From Cyclospora cayetanensis (Eukaryota > Apicomplexa > Conoidasida > Eucoccidiorida > Eimeriidae), in assembly GCF_002999335.1 (NCBI RefSeq), contig NW_020312192.1, forward strand, positions 62,001 to 126,000: DNA of 64,000 nucleotides, read 5' to 3'. Position 1 is the first letter of the stretch. Every line of letters begins with the position of its first letter. The notes below the pieces were generated by a model that saw only the letters and a list, made by a program, of their open reading frames with translations, did not search any database and was not told the origin of the DNA. Positions 22,600-33,866 of this stretch are shown in pieces. A program made the translations under genes and the position numbers.

Positions 22600-24794
22600 A
22601 TGGAGGCGGACGCCCCCCGAACGTCTGAACGGCAGCGTCCTGTGCCGTAAGTGGTCCTCATAACGATCTCCGTTGCCTTGTGTAGTTTTAAAATATTTCT
22701 ACTGTCCCTGCCGCATAATTGTGGGCGTGTTCTGTTCTCTGTTGGTGTATTTTTCTGGCATGTGTATTTTCTAGCCCTGAGCAGCTTTCTTCGTCCGTAG
22801 AACTCCAACAGAGCTAAACGGACAAGTTGGAGGCTCAAGGGTCACTTGGGGCCCCACACCCGATGCGCTCTGGTGTCACTCTTCCTTTGGGCTTGCTCAC
22901 CATCCCACAGAAAATTTTCTTATTTTATCCTCTTATCTATCTGCTGTCATATTTATCTGCTGCTCCTGCCGGTGGATACTTTTTTTCAGGCCGGGGTTCC
23001 CTCGAGAAACCCACCGGAGGCTCCTCGATACACAGGCAAAGGCAGACGCAGCACTCCGTACAGTCAAGCAGCAGCTGATCCCAGAAGTGTTGTTTCTGTC
23101 TACGCGGTCATATGAGCACCAGGAGCCTCCGGAAAGCCCCCTTGGGTCCCCCGCATGGGAGTTATGGATGAATTTCCCCCTGGCTCTAACCAAGTAAGGA
23201 TGGCAGAAAGCAATATCGCACCGAATGCCTTACAAAGAAGCCGCAATATAATACCTCATGACAACAGCGTGGGTCCCTCTAAATGGCAGTCCAGAGACTG
23301 AAACCGTTGTACGTAGAGTTCAAAGTGTATTGGAAGGGGAGAAGCAGCAGTCAAGAGTCCCTTCCTTGCCACCTTAGCCCAAGGTATATCTGGTATTTGA
23401 TTCGTTTCATGCTTGAAATTTCAGTACCCCTGAAAGTTCCCCCAGATCCTCAACTCTTGCCGCTCCGCCGTCGGCAGCTGCAGCAGCAGCTGCTGCTACT
23501 CTCACATGCACCGGGAGAGCTTGGGCTGCGTTTCCTGCTGCGGCTGTAGAGGAGGAACGACTTGCACTGCAGCAGCTGGAGCAGCAGTGGCGGCAACAGC
23601 AGCGGCCGGTGCCCCTACAGAACCCTCTAGCTGGCTTTGCAATATCAGCCGCTGCAATGGTTACACAGGTGCCTAGTGAGAGTGAGGGCCGCACTAACGC
23701 CATGGACGTCGTTTCCCGCTTAGCAAAGTCCTTTGTTGCAGCTGGAGATGTTCTGGGGCAGCATGAGATCTTGAATGGCTGTGAAACATCTGCAAGAGCA
23801 TCAGCAGCGGCGGTTGCAGATGCTCCGACAGAGATACCTCTGGTCACCCAACAGCAGCATGAGCAGCAGGGGCAGCAGTCTCCGGAATCCGATCCACAAG
23901 ACGTTCAGCAGCAAAATGCGGTCATATCTGGTATATGGCATGTAAGGGGCACTTCCGAGCTGAGAAGTCATAGCCTGGAGACCCAAGAGAGTGATTTTCT
24001 GAAAGAACGAGGGGCTCAAGTTGGCGCCGCGTTATGTTCTGCTCTGCCTACCCCTTCGTGGGGGATATGCTGGCTAGAGGGACGCCGAATAGCTCTCCAG
24101 AGTGCCCAGAATGCACTAGGGGAGCCCCCTTGCAGGGAGGGGTGCTCGTGAGGTTCCCTTTCTTTTCTTGCGTAGTGAGAGCCCCTTTGCTTCTGGTTGC
24201 CTCTAGAAGTACTCTGAGCTACCCTACCTTTTTAAATTATAGTTTCCAATGGGTCCTTCAGTGAAAATGGCGTCCTTGGACAGAATGCTGCCCTATACGT
24301 TTAATGGCAGCACAGTCTGAGGCACCCGCCGCGATGCCGTTAATTTTTTTGTTAGGCTTCGCAGTGCCTGAAGTAACTACCGGTTTACCAGCCAAGGGGT
24401 AACTTCCACTGTTGGCCCTGCTCTCAGTGTGTTGGCAGCTGCAGTACACCTCTGTGGCTGCCGAGACACTGTAGCCATAGAGCGGGCCCAGCGCCTTGTC
24501 AAAGCAAGGCAACATGGAGGAAATGCACTAGCGCCGGTTGGTGTCGCGGCATTGGTGGCTGCTTCGGCCGCCACACGTTTGCTCCTCTTCGAGAGTCTGT
24601 ACGACCTGAGGCGAGGAGCCAATCAGAAGTTTAGTCTCTTGGACCGTACGGCTTCCATGTTTTATGACAGCATCCCGTCACTCACACGAGTTCCAAGGGC
24701 TTACACAGATAGTTTACGGTGTCGTGCCTGGGGATCGAAACTGCTAACGTACATTGTTCAGTGCTTGCGACATAAATATTACGCCATGCTGTGA
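22600..24794 (+). CDS. Unrecognised four-exon protein, 439 residues
   Basis: Exons 22600-22646, 22990-23193, 23446-24147 and 24428-24794 join in phase 2 at every junction. Donors are GTAAGT, GTAAGG and GTGAGG, and acceptors follow pyrimidine-rich tracts. The ATG at 22600 begins MEADAPRTSERQRPV. Exon 2 encodes a charged helical stretch (RRLLDTQAKADAAL, then KQQLIPEVLFLS); exon 3 has an Ala run and Gln-rich segments; exon 4 has a small-residue hydrophobic helix (VGVAALVAASAATRLLLF) that could be a membrane segment, then a basic tail ending RHKYYAML. An alternative exon-4 acceptor a few codons upstream would also keep the phase. I do not recognise a family. Minus-strand frames here are mirror images of these exons. 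Confidence 0.6.
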
Positions 24795-25579
24795 GTCTTC
24801 TTTCTCCTGGAGTGCATCAAGAGAGCCGACCCATGAGAGTGACTGCCGCTGACACACGGGGATAGCGACACAGTCCACTACCGACCTCCAGCAAAGATGA
24901 GCAGGCTGCAAATAAACCCCACGGATAATCTGCGATCTTGCGCGCCCCTAAAAGGAAGGCAGACGAGGCAGAGGCATGCCTTAGAGCCAAGAATTTAGAT
25001 ACTCATGCAGATATATACGTATCCCCCTATACATCGCTCCATATGGAGTTCGTAGTCACATGTCCCTATTTCCGAACAGATAGATATATAATTTAAGCAG
25101 CGGTGTGTGTGCAAAGGTACAAAAATATATGTGGACGGACATGCGGAGCCCTGCAGTAGATAATGTCAGCATGCAAGTGACGCACAAACACTGTCTCGAT
25201 GGCGCCATTTTTAGCTCGTCAGCCTCAGGTGCTACGCAAGTGCCTAGAAGACTAACAGAAGGAAACTGGCAACGAAAGTGCCATACAGGTGTCATAACTG
25301 GGCAAGATCCCTAAGATAATTGCGTCGACAGTGGGCAAATAGGTGTTTAGAGTATCCGCGAGTGTGTAAGGCACTTTGGGGGGCAACTCCCACTGGCGTA
25401 TTGTTCGGCATGTCCGATCGCGCTCAAATCTAAACAGAACACCAACAACAAAATCGAAAAACCGCAGAGCGAGCTCTAGCGCCGCCCTTACATACAATGA
25501 GTCCATTTGCCTCCCCACTGATGGCACCGGCATATCCAGCAGGAGCAGAAGTAGTCGCAGGGGAGTTATTGCCGCGCCT
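24795..25579. other. Intergenic between convergent genes
   Basis: Lies between the stop of the plus-strand gene at 24794 and the likely stop of the minus-strand CNBD gene at 25580. A minus-strand frame of 123 codons (25252-25623) begins inside the last CNBD exon in another frame and is probably a shadow or 3' UTR. Confidence 0.5.
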
Positions 25580-28500
25580 TTATTTGTGTTTGCCTGACTT
25601 GTATACTTTGGGCAGCTCATCAACCAGCGCTGATTTGTAACGTTCCCAGCGGACAGATTGGAAGTAGTGTCTCAGTAAAGTGACATCTGACGGTAGTGGG
25701 CTGCTTGCCAACCCGAAGCAGAGGCGCAAGGGCTCTGTCAGTGTCTACACACCCCCAAAACAATTAGAAAGCAACAACTCCTTGTGTCTGCCCCACTCAA
25801 AAATATGTCCGTCAAGCTACGCAAACCGCTAATAAGAGAAGAGTCTTACGAAGACTTATCTGCTTTTGTGTGCCCTTTAAAGAGACACCTATAGATGAAG
25901 ATGACCCTCTGTACATTAGTTCGTGAAAAGATATGTATGCTTGCACGCGCAGCAGCTCTGACCTTCAGGAACAGCCGTTTTTCAATAACGAATATCTGTG
26001 GCAGCACCCGAGAGCAGCAGCAAGGGCAAACTTTTCTTCATATGGGAAGGCTGCGTACTGTGCATGCAGCGACGCTGAAAGCTGGCATTTGTAGGTATAG
26101 AACTTATCTTTACCTTATAATTCCTTTCTAGGCACACAAAAATGACATATGTTTGATGTTTTACAATAGCAAACAAAAAGTAATTGGGTGGATTTGACGC
26201 AAGTGTGGTGATCGTTTATTACTAAACACCACAGATTTTGAGCGGATCCACTTATCCTCACCTGCGCGGCGGGGAATGCCACAAGGGTTGCGCTGTAAGT
26301 GCTTCCACGCTGCTGAACTGCCGTTGCCTTTTCTCCCTCTAGAATCTGCAGCACCAGGCACAGGGAAAGCGGGGGTTTCATGCTGTTACGCAGAGCAGCA
26401 GCAATGGCTCTGCGAACGACTTCAGTTCAAGCACGCGACACAGCTGCAAATCCACGTGGACCTAAACTCACTACGAAGAGCTACAACACAATGGATAGAG
26501 AAGGCATGATGTGCGGGGAGAGACACAGTGGCCATCCCCAACAGCATGAGCAGCACAGACCGCATTTTTTATCGCACTTCGCGGGCTCCGTACGTAGCTT
26601 GCTTTCCCAGAGTCGCAACCTGGAGGACCAGTTTTTTCTGGCAGTCCGTCTCTTGTATACTTGTCTCTGAAAACAATGCCAAACTCTGAGCCCTGGTTAA
26701 GCCTTTCTTAATCAAACAATAGAACTTACGGAGTCCGGTAATAAGGCCTGTCGGCATGTAGGAACACTACGCAATGAAGGGTAGACAGTTCTCTTCGCGT
26801 GTAGAGTTATACGTTGGGTTCCAGCAATGGGCCAAGTAATAACCATCAAAGTGTATACCTTGAAACTCAACCGTCTACCTGTAGCGCACTTGTTGAACTA
26901 TTGGTTGCTTTTTGCTTCCCGGCTTGGGATCTAAGCTGCTGGCCATTTCCAGTTTCCTTGTGTTTAAGTCCTACAGACCTTCCCAGATCGTTGATGCTGG
27001 AGGGAGAGCCTCCTGCAGGCTTTCTTAGATCAAAGAATTTCCCTTTGGCTCCTGTGTTTACGGTTCTCAGCACCAGCACGGACCCTCTCTTCACCAAGAC
27101 AACTTGGGTGGCCTCTTGGCCTTGACGGACAATTACCTGAAGGCATCCTCCCATGTCTTACTCCCTAGGTAACTGCTGAGCCCGAAGGTGAGCGCCCTGC
27201 CAGCTCGAGATAAGCTGCATTTTTAACAAGCGCATTGCCCTTTGAAGCTCAGACCTTTGAGCTCTTTGCTTACCTCAGGCCCCGAGTAGGTTTTCTCAAC
27301 TAGTTGCTCAGCCAATGCCTTGATGTCCCCTGTGGGGCAGCCAACGAGGAAAGGGAGGCACTGCAAAAAGCTGACGCTGCAAAAATAAGAACAATGGATA
27401 ATTCTCCGCAGTGATCACGTGCAGCGAAGGGGCCTACCGTTACCGGTGTTTTCGCTGGACCGCTAGATGAGAACAGGGGTACCTAAATCTGTATGTGTGG
27501 GTACTCCATCAGGCGCTAATGCCAGCGTCCACTGTGGTAGAAGCCCCTATCTATGCATGTGCATCTTTGCTTCTTAGTGCAGACCATGCGGGTAGCGAGC
27601 CGTGTAGGACTCTCTACACACAGGCCAGCTGGCCCAAATGCCTGCCTGCAAGCGAATCCCTCTACTACACACGGTAAATGTATCAATCCCTCTTGCATAC
27701 GCAAGTACGCATAGAATCAGGCAAAACTTTGTTTTTAGACTATGTGCGTGGATGTAGCTTTCTGTCCAGTAGTATGCGCATGCTGGACATTAGCACGTCG
27801 AGCCAATGCATGCCTGCAGACTTAAAAGTGCTCATTGTGAGGTTGAAGTGCTGACTTGCGGTGGAAGACTTCTCTATGTTTTTCCATAGCAAGGGCCTGG
27901 TAGTGTTCTCTGTCAAGCGCTGCGAGGAATCACACAGGTTAGCCAAACCACGTCATCTGCACCTTGATGAATGAGCAGTGCACTGAAGGTACGTATGCAC
28001 CATTCGCTCTAGATTCCTGATGCAGCTTAACTGGGAAGGCATGGGCAACTCTTTGGTTTGCTCTCAACACATATCGAAACGCCCCTCATTCCGTTCTAGA
28101 AAGCCACTGATCCACTTAAGAAGCATCTTTCTAACAGGCCGCCAAGTCGAGAGGAACATGGGCTATCCGGCTGTCTAACCTTTGATGATTCCGCAAGCGG
28201 CAATGTATAGGGTAATCAGTTGCGCTGAGTCTTTGTCTAGCATTGGATCTGTCAAAGTCTTACAAAGTGTTTCTGTTGGTTCTAGGGCCTGAATTGTAGC
28301 TGATCTTGGCATATCTTCCAATAGCGCCATTTCCCCGAACCCTGCCCCTGCTTCTAAGATGGCAACTTGCAGGTTGTGCATTGCTCCGTTTGGCTGAGGC
28401 ACGGGAACCTCTACCCCTACTCTGCCCGTCAGCAGTAAATAGTATTTGTCACCATAGTCGCCGTAGCTGAAAACCGTTTGCCTAGGTTTAAAGCGCTCGT

Positions 28501-28714
28501 ACTGCACGCACTTAGCGAGGCTCTGAACTGTCGGCTCATCTAAGCGAGAGAAAAATACTACTGTACTGAGGGCTGTGCAGAGGGCGTCCAGATCAGCCAC
28601 CTGAGGTCTCACGCATATGAAGAACAAGCACACAAAACCATACAGAATGACGATATACGCAGGGAGCGTGGAAGCCCAGAAGATTATGTCTTTGAGCACC
28701 TTAAAGCTAGACAT
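25580..28714 (-). CDS. Tandem cyclic-nucleotide-binding-domain protein
   Basis: Minus-strand exons joined in phase: 28714-28264 (or starting at the acceptor at 28600), 27919-27856, 27376-27274, 27136-26979, 26666-26620, 26345-26262, then 26074 to about 25990; a last exon 25744-25580 carries the stop. The first CNBD contains GDKYYLLLTGRVGVEV and the phosphate-binding-cassette motif FGEMALLEDMPRSAT, followed by LDREHYQAL. A second CNBD-like segment starts FLQCLPFLVGCPTGDIKAL and continues with EVIVRQGQ and VLVKRGSVLVLR, but no FGExALL/PRxAT cassette follows, so it may not bind a nucleotide. Tandem CNBDs occur in PKA regulatory subunits and in PKG; no kinase domain is seen. The ATG at 28714 would add an N-terminal hydrophobic segment that could instead be intron. 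The join of the last two exons is unresolved. Confidence 0.72.
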
Positions 28715-30962
28715 GCTGGCAACCTATTAAAAACAGTCGGCCCTCATTGATGCTTTCTACAGGGCATGTCTGTGGGCGGAAGACTTCCTCTGTAAAGCGA
28801 CAGGCGTGCAAGTGCACACCCATCCGTACAGGCGCGTACGCACGTACATACGTAGATCATATCGACAATAGACAGCAAATGCGATTTAGAAAGACTACTG
28901 CAGCTAAGCTAGGGCGTTGTCACGAGCCCCCCAGCACGGGTCTTTACGATGAGTATCTTCAACATGCACCGACGCCTACATATTGGCGATTGGGGATATA
29001 TGTCAGTGTGCTTTTATTGCGATTGGTTATAATTGTATTCACAGCTAGTAGACAGATACAAGCGCGAATTCGCCTGCTTAGGTGGACGCCCTTCTAGAAG
29101 GCTTGCACTGCTAGATGGACTTGGACACTAGGTGCGTCTACAATGCAGCAGCCTTTCCCCCACCGTTCTATCTACCGGAGCCTGCACAGAGCATTCACAC
29201 ACCACAATAATTGCACAGAATTTTACTTTAAAACTTAGACTTCTGTGGATGCAGTTTCTGCCTTGACCGTATCCACAAGTCCCTTATACCCCCCCACAGT
29301 CCGCTTGGAAGCTTTTCCCTAATGCCCCTCCCTCTGGGGCAGGGGTCAACTTTCCAGAGCCTCAAAATCACCGTTTCTTAAGAAAAAGGGAACAGACAAT
29401 GTCTAATCGTTGGTCTAAGAGCACGCTACTATAGAGTAATCAACTACGGGTGGTAAAGAAAGAAGTGCTGTGAATGGATATGGGAGTGCTGTCCCCAGGA
29501 CGAACTACAAGACAAGAAAGTGACTGAGGCCAAGTTGGAAAGGGGTCGAGAAATATTCATTTTAAAAGAAGAGGCGAAGTACATACAAGAAGAGCGGATT
29601 GGTATTAACAGGAGGCTAACCTTGCTGGACGCCTGCCTCACGGCCTCGAGTTGTAAGAAAGAAAGAGAATTCATTTTGGAGCAACAAGGAACCAGGTCCA
29701 GGATGGTTGACTAGGAAATACCTCCTTCATAACAGTCTGGTCAAACAGGTGTTTGCGCTGGCAAAGAGGCTGCGTTTTTGTACAAGAGCCCAAACTTTAA
29801 AGGTTCTCAGGGAGGACAAAGAGCCAAATGTAGACCTTAAAGTCTCAGATTAGCTATCCGGGAGTTCTACAGCGTCACAGGAAACTTTCTTAGGGACCGT
29901 TGAGTGGTGCACATGTATAGGATTTAAGGGCTTCAGAACCAGGGAAGTGAAGCAACACAGAGCCCTATAAATGGGCCCTTCGAGTTCTCTAGACCATTAC
30001 GAGTTGCAATTCTTTGTGAGTAGGCCGATAAACCCTAAGCTTTGGGGCGCTCACAAAAGACTATTTTAATAATGTGGAAAGGTAATAGTCTATTGCACTG
30101 AAGCCATGCAAGGGGTACCTCAGCACAGTGAAACAAATCCCTGGGGCCTTGTTATCGCATGCAATCAGCGTGGAACACTCATGCATGCCTCTACCTTGTT
30201 GTGGCTTGTGGAGCAGAAATATTTGAGCCTTTAAGCAAAAGCTATATTGATCAGCCCGAAGAGGTGACAGCGAGAAATAGCACAAAATTTTTGCACACCC
30301 GGCGGCACCCCACGCCTAAAGTGACCCTGTGGACTTTTTAGACGAAATGGGTAGGGCAGCTGGTACACACCATAATGTGAAAATTTTATACAAAATATCT
30401 ACTGCGTAGAGTATACCGGTACTGGTTAAGGGCGCGATCAGGGGAATGTGGTTGTTCCTAAAGCTAAATCGGGGAGAGCAAAGAAACAAAGAAAAGTGCA
30501 CGAAAAACTTGAGCACAAATGGGGAAAGCTGGCAGCCAACCCTGCGCAGCTATTTGTGTACCAAAAGAGGCGTTTTGGCAGCCCTTTTATCTGCCTGGGT
30601 AGTTGCAAAAGGCCCCTTTCCCCCAGCCGCGAATGCACAGGGCGAACCCGGCTGGGGTGCCCTCTCGAAAAGGGCTAGTATACAGCACTGCTCGCATTGT
30701 ATTGATGGCAACGCTCACAGGATTCAGAATATAGATCCGCATATCCAAAATTCTAAGAACTAGCAGTAACAGTCCAGCCCTAAAGAGTAACACATACACT
30801 AGTGAGGCAGGATAGCAGACCGTGACGTCTTTTAGTGCTCTCACCCGTAGAATCCACATGTGGTGCTGGCTCTGCTGCCTGCTGCTGCATTCATCGTGGG
30901 TAGCCTCTTTCAAGGGGGCTTGGAACTGGCGTTTTTTGCCGACGGGAAGAAAGCCCTGAACC
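28715..30962. other. Mostly non-coding, weak candidates
   Basis: N-terminal exons of the CNBD gene may lie here but none could be joined. A plus-strand frame at 28747-29097 ends with a hydrophobic stretch, and a plus-strand frame at 29520-29714 is charged and helical (ILKEEAKYIQEERIG). On the minus strand a frame running 31270-30587 overlaps the end of the Gln-rich gene in another phase and contains a hydrophobic segment. None has enough support for a call. Confidence 0.4.
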
Positions 30963-33866
30963 TCACAGTGTGGCAGGCTCCCCACACCTTTCCTTTCCCT
31001 TGTGGTGAAGCTCCTTGCTGTGACAGCTGCTCTTGCTGCTAATGCTACTGCCGTCAGTATCCTTGTTTTCACTGGCTGTGTATGCTTTTGGCAAAACATT
31101 GTGTGCTCCGTCGGGCCAGGACCCCCAAGAAGGATCAGTTGTGCTCGTCGAATACTGCGGTTGGGGTTGTTGATCCTGCTGCGGCTCTTGAGTTTGCTGG
31201 TGAAGTAAGGAGATGTCGTCTCTATGAGAGACTTGTGTGTGTTCATCGAGACGTGTAGCTTTTGTCGCATTTACCTCGTCTTCCTTGAAGCTCTCGCCGT
31301 GCAAGCCCTGCTGCTGAGAGGCGGCTGCCTGGTGCTGGAGTTCTAGCTCTTGCAGCATTTGCTGCTGTTGCTTATATGACACTCCAGCAGCTGCTGGCGC
31401 TTCGTAGGAGCCATGGACGCTGCACCTCTGCTTGCTGCAGGAGTACTGGCCAGCGCTGTGAAAGCTGCTGCAAGGCAGCTGGATATTCCATTGCCAGTCT
31501 ACGGCCGGCTGGTGACCTTCGTGATGCTGCTGTTGTTGTAGCAACAGCTGCTGCTGTTGTTGTTGAGGGCTAAATTGCCAGCTATCCAGAACGCGTGGAG
31601 CCTTATACGCAGTGAGGTTTACAGCACTTATTGGCCACAAGGCTTCAGGGGATCGCAATCCCTCCGGTGCCCCCACCGGTAGTGGCCCCTGCCAGTCACT
31701 GATCTCAACCGGTGAGAGAGCTGTAATTACATCCCATGGATAAAGCGCTTTGAACCCGAACGGAGTTGCAGTAAAAAGTGGCGGCTGCTGCAAGTCTGGT
31801 TGCTGCCGCTTGCCCTGTACTTGCTGCTGTGCATACTGCACATGCGCTAGCTGCTGCACCTGTTCTAGCTCGTCTTCGCTACCCTCCCTACTGGCAGGGA
31901 GACAGCCGAAAGCTGCGATGTGCTGCTGCTGCTCACAAGGCTGTGGTATCTGATAGTTTGGCAGCAGAAGCTGCCTTTGCTGAGGCTCGTAGTGCGTCTT
32001 ATGAGAGCGGTAGACTGGGGAAGCCTTGTGTTGATTGCAGCTGCTGTGCTGGGTTTGCTGCTGCTTTTGGTGCTGTTTTTGTTGCTGTCTGCGAAGAGTT
32101 TGCGACATCCGGACCAGCGCGGAGGGTCTCAGCGGCAAAACGAAGGCTGATGCACGTCTCTCACTCGGCGGTTGCTGCTGCTGCTGTTTCTGCTCACAAC
32201 TCAACTGCGTGAAGGTGTAAGAGGGCCTAGGTTCTGAAATACGGAAATCCTCAGGACTTGGAAAAACTGGAGGGCTCCAGGAAAGGGCTAGAGATGTCTG
32301 ACAGAGCGCCCCTTGCTCTCCTACAGCGAAAGGCGCAGCAGAGCACGCCATCATCGCCCACAGCAACTCCTGCTGGAGGTGATGGTCTCGCCACTGTTGC
32401 TGAAAAGTCTGTTGCTGCGTGTGGTGGTGGTGGTGGTGCTGCTGAATCCATTTTTCTCGCGATTGTCGCATTGGTTTGTTATGAGTAGTGAGGGCAGCTG
32501 CAGCGGCACCGGTCGCCTCTGCTGCTGGCGAAAAATATGTCATCTCTGCCTTTTTTTCAATCCGCGAAATGCCCTCGTACAAGGCCTCTTTGCCCCCCCC
32601 TACAGTTGACTCAGCACCCAGTTCTTCTTCTGCAGCTGCTCTTAGAAGCAGTGGAACTGATTTTCTACGGGTGTTCTGTGGCTTTAAGAGCTGCGCTCGC
32701 TTAGACTGCAGCAGGGGAGCATCAGGAGGCGTCTGGGGGCACGTAGAGGGTGTGGTTTCACCTTCTGCTGGTGTCGGCGTCGTATATGCGGGTTCACTGT
32801 TCGACGAAGCTGCTGGCATCATGCATCTCGACAAGTCAGGCAGTGGGGGTGGGCTTCGCTCTGTGCCTTGCGGCTCAGCCGGGATAGGGGGCCCTTGCAG
32901 GTCGCTTGCTGCTGGAGTGTGGGGCCCCCCTGCGGCCGACCGCAGGCCAAGGCGCTCCAGGGGAGGAGGATCCCTAAGAACGCGTGCTCTGGGAAGGCCT
33001 GGCAGCTGCAAAACGTTGGCGGCTGAGGCTGCTGATGCTGTGGAAGAATAAGCCTCCACAGGAGTAGCCAAAGCGGCAGCAGCAGCACCAAGAGCACAGG
33101 GAGAGGAAGGAGGGGAAGCGGTAGCCTCAGACGCACAAGAAGAGAGCAGCGTAGCGGCTGCCACTGCGGCAGCCTTCGCTGCGGAGCACTCGCGTTCCTC
33201 GCTGAGCAGCGAGATGGAGGCGTCGGCAGTCAGTGCTGAGTGTCGACGGCTGCATGGGGGCCCCAGAGTCGCGGGCCTGTTGCCGCCAGGGATGCATTTT
33301 GCAGTCTGCCTTAGGGGCTTTCGAGTCCTCAGCGAGGCATTTTGTCCGAGCAGAGATTCAAGCCGATACACCTCCGCCTCTTCAGCGGCAGAACAAGGGG
33401 TCCACGGAGAACACCTGGGATAGGGCCTGCTCCTAGGCCTTCCTCGTGGGTGTGCTGCGAGAAGGGTGGGATTTTCTGAGGTTTTTGACTGCCATTTCGC
33501 TAGTGACAACGGCGTCTGCGCTGGTGCTGCTGCCGCTAGTGACTCTGATGGAGGAGCCCCTAATGCCTCGGCTTTCTCGCTGAGGCGTGGCTGATGCAAA
33601 AGTAAGGAGAGGGAGTCAATGGAGAAGCCTCTGGAGAGAGGCAACCCCAACGAAGAGCCGCTTTCTCCTACAATAAGGCTTTGTTTTGAGCATTTCTGTG
33701 GACTCTTAAAGCTCAAGGGCACGGAGGGGCCCTCCGCTTCCCCTGACAGCAAGTGCTGTGCCGTCGGTGAAGTGGGCTCTCCCAGATGCTTTAGCAGCTT
33801 GTGCTGAGGCTTGTGCTTCGGCGGCTTTCTACTGGACCGCGAGAGCAGCCGTCTGAGGTGTTCCAT
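30963..33866 (-). CDS. Gln-rich low-complexity protein, 967 codons
   Basis: A single uninterrupted minus-strand frame starting MEHLRRLLSRSSRKPP, basic at the N-terminus. It is then Ser/Pro/Ala-rich, has a His-rich run near residue 475 and long Gln-rich stretches to the C-terminus. No domain is recognised. It is translated from CTG-rich plus-strand sequence, so Gln tracts read from CAG on the coding strand, the same style as the kinase gene. The stop overlaps a good donor (CACACT|GTGAGG near 30965), so the protein may continue in a further exon. Large Gln-rich proteins without domains are common in Eimeria; whether it is regulatory or structural cannot be told. Mirror frames on the plus strand are explained by the triplet repeats. 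Confidence 0.65.
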   Translation of the reverse strand: MEHLRRLLSRSSRKPPKHKPQHKLLKHLGEPTSPTAQHLLSGEAEGPSVPLSFKSPQKCSKQSLIVGESGSSLGLPLSRGFSIDSLSLLLHQPRLSEKAEALGAPPSESLAAAAPAQTPLSLAKWQSKTSENPTLLAAHPRGRPRSRPYPRCSPWTPCSAAEEAEVYRLESLLGQNASLRTRKPLRQTAKCIPGGNRPATLGPPCSRRHSALTADASISLLSEERECSAAKAAAVAAATLLSSCASEATASPPSSPCALGAAAAALATPVEAYSSTASAASAANVLQLPGLPRARVLRDPPPLERLGLRSAAGGPHTPAASDLQGPPIPAEPQGTERSPPPLPDLSRCMMPAASSNSEPAYTTPTPAEGETTPSTCPQTPPDAPLLQSKRAQLLKPQNTRRKSVPLLLRAAAEEELGAESTVGGGKEALYEGISRIEKKAEMTYFSPAAEATGAAAAALTTHNKPMRQSREKWIQQHHHHHHTQQQTFQQQWRDHHLQQELLWAMMACSAAPFAVGEQGALCQTSLALSWSPPVFPSPEDFRISEPRPSYTFTQLSCEQKQQQQQPPSERRASAFVLPLRPSALVRMSQTLRRQQQKQHQKQQQTQHSSCNQHKASPVYRSHKTHYEPQQRQLLLPNYQIPQPCEQQQHIAAFGCLPASREGSEDELEQVQQLAHVQYAQQQVQGKRQQPDLQQPPLFTATPFGFKALYPWDVITALSPVEISDWQGPLPVGAPEGLRSPEALWPISAVNLTAYKAPRVLDSWQFSPQQQQQQLLLQQQQHHEGHQPAVDWQWNIQLPCSSFHSAGQYSCSKQRCSVHGSYEAPAAAGVSYKQQQQMLQELELQHQAAASQQQGLHGESFKEDEVNATKATRLDEHTQVSHRDDISLLHQQTQEPQQDQQPQPQYSTSTTDPSWGSWPDGAHNVLPKAYTASENKDTDGSSISSKSSCHSKELHHKGKERCGEPATL

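Noticed and set aside
23407..23847. 146-codon minus-strand frame
   Set aside because: Mirror of exon 3 of the plus-strand gene at 22600-24794, Ala/Thr-rich because of the repeat composition.
25252..25623. 123-codon minus-strand frame with hydrophobic residues
   Set aside because: It starts inside the last CNBD exon in another frame, and the frame ending at 25580 is more protein-like and phase-compatible with a good acceptor.
27822..27855. Stop at 27822 as the end of the CNBD protein
   Set aside because: A donor at 27855 (CGCAA|GTCAGC) joins in phase to a second CNBD exon whose sequence follows the family pattern.
28264..28714. CNBD read as a one-exon protein ending at 28175
   Set aside because: A strong donor (CTTT|GTAAGAC) at 28263 joins in phase to an exon that completes the CNBD C-terminal helix.
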